From positions 1 to 64,000 of the forward strand of contig CAVRUD010000013.1 in assembly GCA_963724285.1 (NCBI GenBank): a stretch of 64,000 nucleotides of DNA, given 5' to 3'. The stretch comes from CAVRUD01 sp963724285. Lineage in GTDB: Bacteria; Chloroflexota; Chloroflexia; Thermomicrobiales; UBA6265. This document shows positions 25,687-33,254 of this stretch, one piece after another. Position 1 is the stretch's first letter. Every line of letters begins with the position of its first letter. The notes beneath the pieces were generated by a model. It did not search any database and was not told the origin of the DNA. It saw only the letters and a list, made by a program, of their open reading frames with translations. The position numbers and the translations under genes were made by a program.

Positions 25687-28005
25687 TCAGGCGAGGCCGT
25701 GGCCGTGCGCCCAGGTGTTGAGGGCGGAGCGGGACGGGAGCCCCAGCTTGCCGAGGACGTTGGTGAGGTGGCGCTTGACGGTCGGCACGCTGAGAAACAG
25801 GGTTTCGGCGATCTCGGCGTTGCTCATGCCGGCCGCGACCAGCCGCACCACCTCCGCCTCGCGCGGCGTCAGGCCGTGCTCGGCAGCCGGAGGCGATCCA
25901 GACGCGGCGGTATCGCCGGCGTCCGGGTCGGCGGTGATCGCCTCCAGCGGCTCCGCGCGGCCGAGCGCGCGCGCCGCCCGGTAGCGGTCCTCGCCCAGCG
26001 CGCGCTGGGCCGCCGCCGCGGCCCCCTCGAACACCCGCTCGTCGCGCCGGAACGGGACGGTGCCGGCGATCTCGTACCGCGCCTCCGCCGCGCCGATGCG
26101 CCGGGCCGCCAGCTCGGCCTGCCCGCGCGCCGCGGCGACGGCGGCCAGGCCGACGAGCGCGCCCGCCAGCCGCAGGGTGTCCCCGAAGCGCTCCGCGATG
26201 GGCACCGCCTCGCGGTAGAGCGCCTCGGCCCGATCGACGTCGCCCCGCAGCAGGGCGACGTTGCCCAGCCCCGGCAACGCGTCGCTCAGGTACCAGTCGA
26301 AGCCGTCCGACCGCGCCAACGCCGCCACCTCCTCGAATCGCGCCGCGGCGTCGGCGAGGTCGCCCTCGGCGGTCGCGACGTCCCCCAGGATTTGGACCTG
26401 TTTGATGCGGTACGTCCGCCCCGCCACGTCGGCGGGGTCGGCGCCTTGGGAGAGCGCGAGTCCGCGCTCGAGCCGCTCCCGGGCCACCGCGTACGCGCCC
26501 TGCCGGTAGGCGAGCAGGCCGTAGCCACCCAGGGCCATCGCCATGCCCGCCGGGTCGTCGACCTCTTCCGAGAGGGCAACGGCCGCCGCGTAGTGCTCCT
26601 CCGCCCCGGCGTAGTCGCCCAGGAAGATCGCCACCATGCCCGCAGCCGTGCGCGCCGGCGCCCGCAGCGCGACGGGGGTGCGCTCGCCCAGCACCACCGC
26701 GCGTTCCAGCCATTGGCGCCCCTCGCCGTAGCGGGACTGGACGAACCAGTAGTAGAGCAGCGCCGCCGCGAGGCCGACGAACGGCGCGGGGTCCGCCGAT
26801 CGCTCGAGCCAGGCCAGCGCGGCGAGCAGGTTGCCGTCCTCCGCGCGCAGCCGCTCCAATTCCGCGCCACTGTGGAACACCATGGAAGCCCGGGCCGCTT
26901 CGGCCAGCGCGGCGAAGAACGCCGCGTGCCGCTCCCGCACGGCGTCCACCTCGCCGCTCGCCTCCAGCTGCTCCAGCCCGAACTCGCGCACCGTCTCCAG
27001 CATCCCGAAGCGCGGCTCGCCCGGCCCCGCGCCCACCGGGTGGACCAGGCTCTGCGCGGCGAGCGCCTCGACGCCCGCGAAGGCGTCGCCGCCCGCGCTC
27101 TCCGCCACCGCCGCCGCGGCGTCGAGTGCGAATCCGCCGACGAAGACCGCGAGGCGGCGCAGGAGCGCCCGCTCGTCGCTGGAGAGCAGCTCGTAGCTCC
27201 AGGCGATGGCGCCGCGCATCGTCTGCTGCCGGTCGGGGAGGTCGCGGCCTCCACCGGTCAGGAGCGGCAGCGCCCGGGCCAGCCGGGCCAACAGGGCCTC
27301 CGCAGGCAGCAGCCGGAGTTTGGCCGCCGCCAGCTCGATCGCCAGCGGCAGGCCGTCGAGGCGGCGACAAACCTCGGCAACGGCATGGGCGTTGGCGTCC
27401 GTCAGCACGAACCCGGGCTGGGCGGCCCGCGCCCGCGCCACGAAGAGGCGCACCGCCTCGGCTTCGGCGATTGCCGCGATGGGGGGTTGATCGCTCGCCT
27501 TGGGTAACCCGAGCGGACGGATGGCCTCGGCGTGTTCGCCGGAGATCCGCAACAGGGTGCGACTGGTGACCAGCGCGGTGAGATCCGGGCACGCGGCGAG
27601 CAAGTTGGCAACCGGCGACGCCGCGGCGAGCACGTGCTCGAAGTTGTCCAGCACCAGGAGGAGATGCCGGGACCGGAGCGCGGATGCCAGGCGCTCCGCC
27701 AGCGGCCGATCCCCGGCCTCCGGAACCCCCAACGTTCGCGCAACTGCTGCGATCACCAACGCGGGATCGAGGACCGCGGCCAGCGGCACGAAGGCGACGC
27801 CGTCCGCGAAGTCCCCCGCTACGTCCCCGGCCGCGCGCAGCGCCAGCCGGGTCTTGCCCACGCCGCCGGGTCCCGTGAGCGTGACCAGACGCACCGCCGG
27901 GTCGCGCAGGCGCCCGATGATTTCGGCGATCTCCCGTTCGCGCCCAATGAGAGGGGTCAGCGGGGTCGGCAGTGACGCGCTCGCGCCGGCGATCGGCTGC
28001 TCCAT
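25687..28005 (-). CDS. STAND-type ATPase regulator with LuxR DNA-binding domain
   Basis: A 772-residue transcription regulator. An NB-ARC/STAND ATPase module (residues 18-330) carries Walker A GPGGVGKTRLA (45-55), Walker B LLLVLDNFEHV and the LDGLPLAIELAA helix. A long superhelical TPR region (about 340-690) has repeated 20-34 residue helical pairs. The C-terminal LuxR/FixJ helix-turn-helix (about 705-765) includes LTPREAEVVRLVAAGMSN and VPTVKRHLTNVLGKLG. Such proteins bind an inducer in the TPR part, use ATP and activate nearby genes; their ligand cannot be guessed. Start ATG 28005. The frame has very high GC and long antisense frames, but all motifs are intact. Natural targets would be the cupin and secreted-protein genes beside it. 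Confidence 0.92.
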   Translation of the reverse strand: MEQPIAGASASLPTPLTPLIGREREIAEIIGRLRDPAVRLVTLTGPGGVGKTRLALRAAGDVAGDFADGVAFVPLAAVLDPALVIAAVARTLGVPEAGDRPLAERLASALRSRHLLLVLDNFEHVLAAASPVANLLAACPDLTALVTSRTLLRISGEHAEAIRPLGLPKASDQPPIAAIAEAEAVRLFVARARAAQPGFVLTDANAHAVAEVCRRLDGLPLAIELAAAKLRLLPAEALLARLARALPLLTGGGRDLPDRQQTMRGAIAWSYELLSSDERALLRRLAVFVGGFALDAAAAVAESAGGDAFAGVEALAAQSLVHPVGAGPGEPRFGMLETVREFGLEQLEASGEVDAVRERHAAFFAALAEAARASMVFHSGAELERLRAEDGNLLAALAWLERSADPAPFVGLAAALLYYWFVQSRYGEGRQWLERAVVLGERTPVALRAPARTAAGMVAIFLGDYAGAEEHYAAAVALSEEVDDPAGMAMALGGYGLLAYRQGAYAVARERLERGLALSQGADPADVAGRTYRIKQVQILGDVATAEGDLADAAARFEEVAALARSDGFDWYLSDALPGLGNVALLRGDVDRAEALYREAVPIAERFGDTLRLAGALVGLAAVAAARGQAELAARRIGAAEARYEIAGTVPFRRDERVFEGAAAAAQRALGEDRYRAARALGRAEPLEAITADPDAGDTAASGSPPAAEHGLTPREAEVVRLVAAGMSNAEIAETLFLSVPTVKRHLTNVLGKLGLPSRSALNTWAHGHGLA

Positions 28006-28337
28006 GGTATGCCCCGTCCGGGTTCGGTGGTCTGCACGGCATGATCCGGCACGGACGGGTGCTCGTCAACGCCGGCCGACCGATCGCCCCTCTCGTGCGC
28101 GGACCGAGCCCCGGCGTTGCCGTGTCGCGCGTGGCATAGCAGCCCCTCCGGTCGGGTCGCCAAAGGGGCGCACTGCTACGCAGTTGCCGGGGCGACTGCA
28201 AACATGTGTGGAGGATCATGCGGCGAGGTTTGTTCGACGACAGTAGCGGTCCCATCCGGGGATGCGCCATAATCGTCCGGTTGTTCGCCAAGGGGCGAGC
28301 CCGATCTGACGTGCGTTCATCCCAATGAGATTGCCAC
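28006..28337. other. Intergenic region holding the right inverted repeat
   Basis: This region separates the regulator gene (minus) from the YchF-like gene (plus), so it should contain two divergent promoters. The 36-bp inverted repeat at 28197-28232 is its only recognised element. No further coding capacity is seen. Confidence 0.4.
28197..28232 (-). repeat. 36-bp inverted repeat, right copy
   Basis: Exact reverse complement of 22837-22872. Flanking bases outside the 36 positions differ, apart from a shared AGTAGCGG-like context, so the conserved unit may be slightly longer but imperfect. Confidence 0.85.
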
Positions 28338-29450
28338 TTGTCTACTACGCTCGTAATCGTCGGTTTGCCTTCGTCGGGCAAGACCACCGCCTTTAATGCC
28401 CTGACCCTGGCCGAAGCCGAAACCGGTACCTTCAGCGGTGGGGAGGGCGAACCTAACCTCGCAACGGTCAAGGTCCCAGATCCTCGATTGGACCTCCTGA
28501 CCGATATGTTCCGGCCGCAGCGGAAGGTCCAGGCGGACGTCCAGTACTTCGATGTTGCCGGGATCGCCAAGGGGATCGCCGAGAAGGGCATGAGCGGCCA
28601 GTTGCTCGGCTACCTCTCCCAGGCCGATGCCTTGGTCCATGTCGTCCGCGCCTTCGAAGATCCTAATGTCCCGCACACCGATGGATCTGTCGATCCACTT
28701 CGCGACATCGAGACGCTCAACCTCGAATTCCTGTTCAGCGATCTCGCGCTGATCGACAAACGGCTCACCCGGCTGGTTTCGCAGATCCCCAAGACTCGTG
28801 GCGCCGAGCGCGAGGCCTTCGAGCGCGAGCAGGTCGTTCTCACGAAGCTCAAGGGGGCGGCCGAAGCGGACACTCCTCTTCGCGAGGTCGTCGGCGAACT
28901 GGATCCCGATGACGCCAAGATCCTGCGCGGATTTGGCTTTCTGACGGCGAAGCCCCTCCTGGTGCTCCTCAACCTCGGCGAAAACCAGCTCGGAGCGGAA
29001 GGCGACGCGATGGTCGCCGCGGCGCGGGAGCAATTTGCTCGTCCCGGCGTGGCAATCGACGCGCTGGCGGGCCAGATCGAAATGGAGATTGGCCGGCTGG
29101 ATGAGGACGATGCGGCGGTCTTCATGTCCGACCTGGGCATTACCGAATCAGCACGGGCCCGCGTCATCCGCCAGTCGTTCGATCTGCTTGGCTTGATTCC
29201 ATTCTTCACCGTTGGCCCCGACGAATGCCGGGCGTGGACGATTCGCCGTGGCGCCACGGCGGTCGAGGCCGCGGGCGAGATCCACTCCGACATCCAGCGG
29301 GGCTTTATTCGTGCCGAGGTCGTTGGCTACGACGACATGATCGCGGCCGGATCGATGGCGGAGACGAAAAAGGCGGGCACATTCCGGCGAGAAGGCAAGA
29401 CCTACATCGTCAACGATGGGGACATCATCAACTTCCTCTTCAACGTCTAG
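28338..29450 (+). CDS. YchF/OLA1-family GTPase/ATPase (DUF933 domain)
   Basis: A 370-residue Obg-related P-loop protein that in other bacteria binds ribosomes and favours ATP. The P-loop is GLPSSGKTTAF (residues 9-19), where typical YchF has NVGKS. The G3 region is FDVAGIAKG, and the family coiled-coil ALIDKRLTRLVSQIPKTRGA follows. The C-terminal TGS-like DUF933 domain (about 285-368) has PDECRAWTIRRGATAVEAAG and ends GDIINFLFNV, as in YchF. The start is a TTG at 28338 with a weak ribosome site, so the exact start is unsure. The variant P-loop suggests a paralogue of canonical YchF. The DUF4272 gene begins 12 bases after its stop. Confidence 0.9.
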   Translation: MSTTLVIVGLPSSGKTTAFNALTLAEAETGTFSGGEGEPNLATVKVPDPRLDLLTDMFRPQRKVQADVQYFDVAGIAKGIAEKGMSGQLLGYLSQADALVHVVRAFEDPNVPHTDGSVDPLRDIETLNLEFLFSDLALIDKRLTRLVSQIPKTRGAEREAFEREQVVLTKLKGAAEADTPLREVVGELDPDDAKILRGFGFLTAKPLLVLLNLGENQLGAEGDAMVAAAREQFARPGVAIDALAGQIEMEIGRLDEDDAAVFMSDLGITESARARVIRQSFDLLGLIPFFTVGPDECRAWTIRRGATAVEAAGEIHSDIQRGFIRAEVVGYDDMIAAGSMAETKKAGTFRREGKTYIVNDGDIINFLFNV

Positions 29451-29462
29451 CGGCGGGCGGCG

Positions 29463-30218
29463 ATGAGCGAGGAGATCGACGATCTTGAGATCGAGATCAC
29501 ATTGCAACCGGTCCCGCTCGCCGCGGCCCGGTTGCTTGTCGTCGGCGCAGTCTGCAGACGGGCCTTCCTCGAGCTCGATCCGGCCACCGCTGCGGCCAGC
29601 GACGATCCGGAAGGAGATAGGTTCGACCTCGCCGCCTGGCTGACAGAGGAAGGGCTGGATCCCTTTATTTCGGCGTCCGAGCGGCACCTTCTCAACCGGC
29701 GCATCGGCGGACTGACCGTCGCCGAGGCGCAGGAGGCAAGCTGGCAGATTGAGGCGGCCGCGGCACTTGCCTGGGCACTCGAGTTTCTGGAAGAGCCGCC
29801 GCCGCTCGACGGGCCGATCGATCCTGCCTCCCTGTTGGCCCTGCTGCCTTCTCCTTGGGACAAGACGCGGCCATTTCGGGAAAACGCTGAACTGCTGCCC
29901 GAAGAACTCATTGCGGTCGAGCGGGAACGCGCCGAGTTGTGGTTTTGGCGTGCGTCGATTGAAGCCGATCGGGTCGAGGCAAAAGGCAGAGCGGCGACTG
30001 AACTGAACGCGGCAATCTCCGAGGTGGCCGCGGAAGCCGCCGCCGCCGAATTCTTCACTGCTCCAATCGACAACGACTTCCCGGTTCGGGGCCGATCGTA
30101 TCGGTCTACACCATCCGCACAGCTAGATACGCTCGAGGCCGTTGCCACGGAGCGCCTCCGTGCACTCAACTGGTTGTGCGGCCTCTCCCGCTCCTGGGAC
30201 GCTCCCGTTTCGATTTAG
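29463..30218 (+). CDS. DUF4272-family protein
   Basis: A 251-residue acidic, largely helical cytoplasmic protein. Features shared with DUF4272 are the Trp-rich helix SWQIEAAAALAWALEFLEE near the middle and the C-terminal ERLRALNWLCGLSRSWD. The N-terminus begins with an acidic stretch. Family members are often encoded singly, and their function is unknown. It starts 12 bases after the YchF-like gene and is almost certainly translated from the same mRNA. Assignment rests on pattern memory and could be checked by profile search. Confidence 0.7.
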   Translation: MSEEIDDLEIEITLQPVPLAAARLLVVGAVCRRAFLELDPATAAASDDPEGDRFDLAAWLTEEGLDPFISASERHLLNRRIGGLTVAEAQEASWQIEAAAALAWALEFLEEPPPLDGPIDPASLLALLPSPWDKTRPFRENAELLPEELIAVERERAELWFWRASIEADRVEAKGRAATELNAAISEVAAEAAAAEFFTAPIDNDFPVRGRSYRSTPSAQLDTLEAVATERLRALNWLCGLSRSWDAPVSI

Positions 30219-30248
30219 CGACCAATTCCGGCGCAGGGGATTGACTTT

Positions 30249-30298
30249 TCCTCATAGTTCGACGATCATCTAATTAGATGATCGTCGAACTATGAGGA
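30249..30298. promoter_or_regulatory. 50-bp perfect palindrome, probable ArsR operator and promoter
   Basis: Bases 30249-30273 are the exact reverse complement of 30274-30298, without a spacer. A TTGACT box lies just outside (30241-30246), and GATCAT at 30264-30269 is 17 bases further, so the core promoter and transcription start fall inside the palindrome. Its right end contains the ribosome site (GAGGAG) of the ArsR gene. A bound dimer would block transcription, and a transcript crossing it would hide the ribosome site. Confidence 0.85.
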
Positions 30299-30306
30299 GC
30301 ACCATC

Positions 30307-31023
30307 ATGTCACCGCCACTCGATGACGACCACGTTGAACGCCTAGCTGAAGTCTTTCGTGCTCTGGCTGATCCGGCGAGGCTTCGTATTCTCGGTGCAA
30401 TTGCCGAACGAACCCGTTCCGGCACCGAGCTGAGCGAAATGCTCAATCTTTCGCCGCCGACGATCAGCCATCACATCGCCAAGCTGACCGCCGCCGGACT
30501 GATCGCGACGACCCCGGACGCCCAGCGACGCCTCTACTCCCTCAACACCGACACCCTGCGCTCACTGGCGAGATCTTCAGCCCAGCCTGTCGAATCGGTC
30601 CAAGACTCGACCGCTAGGGACGCCGATCGCGAACGCAGCAAGACAATCCGCGACTTCTTCAAGGACGGCACCCTGAAGCAGATCCCGGCGCAGAGACGGA
30701 AACGCGTCTTCGTTCTCCAACACCTGATGGAGCGGTTCGTGCCTCGGACCGAGTACTCCGAGAAGACGGTCAACGAGATGCTGAAAAGCGCCCATCCGGA
30801 CTTCGCCACGCTCAGGCGCGAGCTCGTCGACTACGGCTTCATGACCCGTGAGAACGGCATCTACCGCGTCGCGGAGGCGCTCCCAATCCGCGGACCCAAC
30901 GTCGCCCAGGAAATCTCAGGGGACGAACACGACTGGCTAAAGACGCTCGTCGACAGTGCCCTCTCCGCAGATCGCCCTGACCGCTCGAGAAATCCCAGCA
31001 AACCGCAGGAGAAGCATCGGTGA
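30307..31023 (+). CDS. ArsR-family regulator fused to DUF2087 domain
   Basis: A 238-residue two-domain regulator. The winged helix-turn-helix (about residues 10-85) has EVFRALADPARLRILGAI and the recognition region LNLSPPTISHHIAKLTAAG. The C-terminal DUF2087 domain (about 115-190) contains GTLKQIPAQRRKRVFVLQHL and TVNEMLKSAHPDFATLRREL. No ArsR-type metal CxC motif is visible, so the signal is probably not a metal. The frame starts at 30292, inside the palindrome, but the ATG at 30307 has GAGGAG seven bases before it. The stop overlaps the GTG of the following GNAT gene. Autoregulation through the 50-bp palindrome is likely. Confidence 0.9.
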   Translation: MSPPLDDDHVERLAEVFRALADPARLRILGAIAERTRSGTELSEMLNLSPPTISHHIAKLTAAGLIATTPDAQRRLYSLNTDTLRSLARSSAQPVESVQDSTARDADRERSKTIRDFFKDGTLKQIPAQRRKRVFVLQHLMERFVPRTEYSEKTVNEMLKSAHPDFATLRRELVDYGFMTRENGIYRVAEALPIRGPNVAQEISGDEHDWLKTLVDSALSADRPDRSRNPSKPQEKHR

Positions 31024-31573
31024 TCGCGACCCTAAAGCCCATTGCGTTCTGGGCGGGCACCCACTCCGTGCACTTCTCTCCCAAGACGATATTCCGCAGG
31101 TCCAGGCACTCCTCGAGCGATGCCAGGAATTCTGGTGGATCTCGGAGGGTCGACGCGTCCCTGCCGATGCCGCCAGCTCGAACTTCGCCGACGCCCCGCC
31201 GAACTACGACCTTAGCCGCATGATCTATCTCGGGATCTACAGCCCGGCCGGCCGGCTGGTCGGCTTCCTTACCACTCCACCTGACTACCCGGCAATGGGG
31301 GACTGGTACATCGGTCTGATGGTCCTCGACCCCGACGCCCGCGGCCGAGGCCTTGGGGAAGCAGTCTACCGGGCCTTTGAAACATGGGTGGCGTCCCAGG
31401 GAGGTCGGCGAATTCTGCTCTCGGTGGTCGACGACAACGCGCGCGGCCGCAACTTTTGGGAACGGATGGGATTCATGCCGCTTCGAGTGGTGCCCCCAAG
31501 AGTCCACGGCGAGAAAACGCAAGGCATGCTCGAAATGGAACGCCGGATCAGTGCCGATGGGAATGATGGCTAG
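31020..31573 (+). CDS. GNAT-family N-acetyltransferase, frameshift near the start
   Basis: It transfers an acetyl group from acetyl-CoA to an amine; the substrate is unknown. The GTG at 31020 overlaps the stop of the ArsR gene (GTGA), which points to coupling. That frame is read for about 20 codons. The GNAT sequence then continues in another frame (DDIPQVQALLERCQEFWW and onward), so one base is missing or two are extra between about 31045 and 31083 (554 bases, 3n+2). Motif A is VLDPDARGRGLGEAVYRAF, followed by DDNARGRNFWERMGF. The stop TAG is the first codon of repeat copy 3. Most likely a sequencing error in a working gene. Confidence 0.83.
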
Positions 31574-31763
31574 AGCGCTCACCATAAGGTTGACCTGCCG
31601 CCCATGTCGCCCGGGACTCGAAGTCCCGGGCTGAGTGACGGAAGCCGGCTCAAGCCGGCTAATGAGCGCGGCGCGGCAGCCTCGGAGAGGCTGTCCGGTT
31701 CAGCCCGGGCCGTGAGCCCCGGGCGGCAGGGAGACGCGGCCAACCGTTCCGGCGAGCACTCTA
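31571..31763 (+). repeat. Dispersed palindromic repeat, family A, copy 3
   Basis: The clearest copy. It has imperfect terminal inverted repeats TAGAGCGCTCACC and, on the other strand from the right end, TAGAGTGCTCGCC, both followed by a GGTTG word. The inner palindrome is CCCGGGACTCGAAGTCCCGG, with two weaker hairpins after it. Its left end supplies the stop of the GNAT gene, and its right half is read as the last codons of trpF. MITE-like. Confidence 0.75.
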
Positions 31764-32425
31764 AACGCTTCCCTGGCCTGACGGATGAACTCGCGGATGG
31801 TCTCGCTGTCCTTGCGGCCGCCGATCTCCACGCCACTGCTGACATCTACGCCGAGTGGCGCGACGGTAGTGATCGCCTCCGCTACATTACCGGGATCTAG
31901 GCCACCTGCGAGCATCATAGGCTGGTTCGCCGCCAGCATGGAAGCAAGCTGCCAATCCGCCCGTGCCCCAGTCCCGCCGAAGTGGCCGGGATGATACCCG
32001 TCGACCAGAAAAGTCACCGTTGGAATCACCTGGTTCCATTGCTCGACGACGCCGACGAGGTCGGCGGCGGTGGTATCAGGACGCGGACGAAGCGCCTTGA
32101 TCACCGGTCGGTTGACCCCGATCACATCGCTCGGCCGTTCGTCACCGCTGAGCTGAATGATGTCCAACCCAGCTTCATCCGCAATTGCGTTCATGTCGCC
32201 GGCAGCAGTGTTGACAAATACACCTACCGCGACGAGGTTGCCGTGAGAAACCGCTTTTGCCGCATTGATCGCCCGCCGGGCGACACCCGGGGAAACGTAG
32301 CGGCGGGTCGGCGCGAAGATGAAGCCGATCATGTCGGCGCCAGCCTCCGCCGCGGCGACCGCGTGCTCCGGCTCCCTCAATCCGCAAATCTTGATGGTCC
32401 CGGGGGAAATAGTCAGGGTTCCCAC
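31700..32425 (-). CDS. trpF: Phosphoribosylanthranilate isomerase
   Basis: It isomerises phosphoribosylanthranilate in tryptophan synthesis. The (beta/alpha)8 barrel opens with TIKICGLREPEHA (general-base Cys in KICG), has GADMIGFIFAPTRRYVSP and ends with the phosphate loop MLAGGLDPGNV followed by VDVSSGVEIGGRKD. The GTG at 32425, eight bases after the trpC stop, is the best start; longer readings run into trpC. After REFIRQAREAF the frame enters the family A repeat, which adds about 20 non-family residues before a TGA. It is the last gene of the trp operon; no trpB or trpA is nearby. Confidence 0.92.
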   Translation of the reverse strand: MGTLTISPGTIKICGLREPEHAVAAAEAGADMIGFIFAPTRRYVSPGVARRAINAAKAVSHGNLVAVGVFVNTAAGDMNAIADEAGLDIIQLSGDERPSDVIGVNRPVIKALRPRPDTTAADLVGVVEQWNQVIPTVTFLVDGYHPGHFGGTGARADWQLASMLAANQPMMLAGGLDPGNVAEAITTVAPLGVDVSSGVEIGGRKDSETIREFIRQAREAFRVLAGTVGRVSLPPGAHGPG

Positions 32426-32432
32426 CGGACGG

Positions 32433-33254
32433 TCAGGACGGCTGCAGCAGCGCGGCGACGGCTGCACTGCGGTCCGGCGAAACAATCAGTGACTCGCCCA
32501 CCAGCACCGCGTGAACACCAGCGCGGTGCAGCCGATCCACATCTGCCCGTGTAAAAATCCCGCTCTCGCCAACCAGGACAACGCCTTCGGGCACGTCGGG
32601 TGCGAGCCGCTCGGTCACCGCGAGATCGATCTCGAATGTGCGCAGGTCGCGATTGTTCATGCCAATCAGCTTGGCGCCCAGCGACATCGCTCGACGCAAC
32701 TCTCCGGCGTCATGGACCTCGACCAGGGCGTCCAGGCCACATTCGATGCCGTAGTCAATCAGGTCGCGCAACTGGGCGTCCGTCAGCGCCGCGACGATCA
32801 GGAGGAAGGCGTCGGCGCCGTATGCCCGAGCCTCCAGGATCTGGAACCGGTCGACCACGAAATCCTTACGCAAGACCGGGGCGGGTCTGGTACCCGCGTG
32901 CGCAACGCCGGCGGCGGCCGCAAGATCCTGGAGCGAGCCATGGAAGAACGGCTCGTCCGTGAGAACCGATAATGCGGCCGCCCCACCGATGAGGTATTCA
33001 TGGGCGACGACGGGTGGATCAACCGTCACCGGAAAGACCCCGCGAGAAGGGGAAGCCCGCTTTATTTCGGCGATGACGGAGACATCGGGTCCCGACAGGG
33101 CCGCATGCAGGCTCACCGGATGGGGTCGATCAGCGGCCATCCGCTCGAGGTCCGCCAGCGGCGCCTCAGCCTTCCTCTGGCAGACGTCGCTGACTGTCCT
33201 TTGGATGATCCGGTCGAGGATGGTTCCGGTTTCGACCGTGGCTGCCTCGCTCAT
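32433..33254 (-). CDS. trpC: Indole-3-glycerol phosphate synthase
   Basis: It closes the indole ring in tryptophan synthesis. The 273-residue barrel has the signature VIAEIKRASPSRGVF (catalytic Lys), LRKDFVVDRFQILEARAYGA (second Lys) and MNNRDLRTFEIDL, plus the phosphate-binding LVGESGI. The ATG at 33254 overlaps the trpD stop as ATGA, so the pair is translationally coupled. Expression should follow the Trp T-box upstream of trpE. Confidence 0.96.
   Translation of the reverse strand: MSEAATVETGTILDRIIQRTVSDVCQRKAEAPLADLERMAADRPHPVSLHAALSGPDVSVIAEIKRASPSRGVFPVTVDPPVVAHEYLIGGAAALSVLTDEPFFHGSLQDLAAAAGVAHAGTRPAPVLRKDFVVDRFQILEARAYGADAFLLIVAALTDAQLRDLIDYGIECGLDALVEVHDAGELRRAMSLGAKLIGMNNRDLRTFEIDLAVTERLAPDVPEGVVLVGESGIFTRADVDRLHRAGVHAVLVGESLIVSPDRSAAVAALLQPS

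Noticed and set aside
25222..27507. 761-codon plus-strand frame and a 986-codon minus-strand frame in another phase (25631-28591)
   Set aside because: Both overlap the STAND/LuxR gene, which has all its motifs; the alternatives have Arg/Ala-rich, non-protein-like composition.
30292..30306. ATG at 30292 as start of the ArsR gene
   Set aside because: It lies inside the palindrome without a ribosome site, while the ATG at 30307 has a well-spaced GAGGAG.
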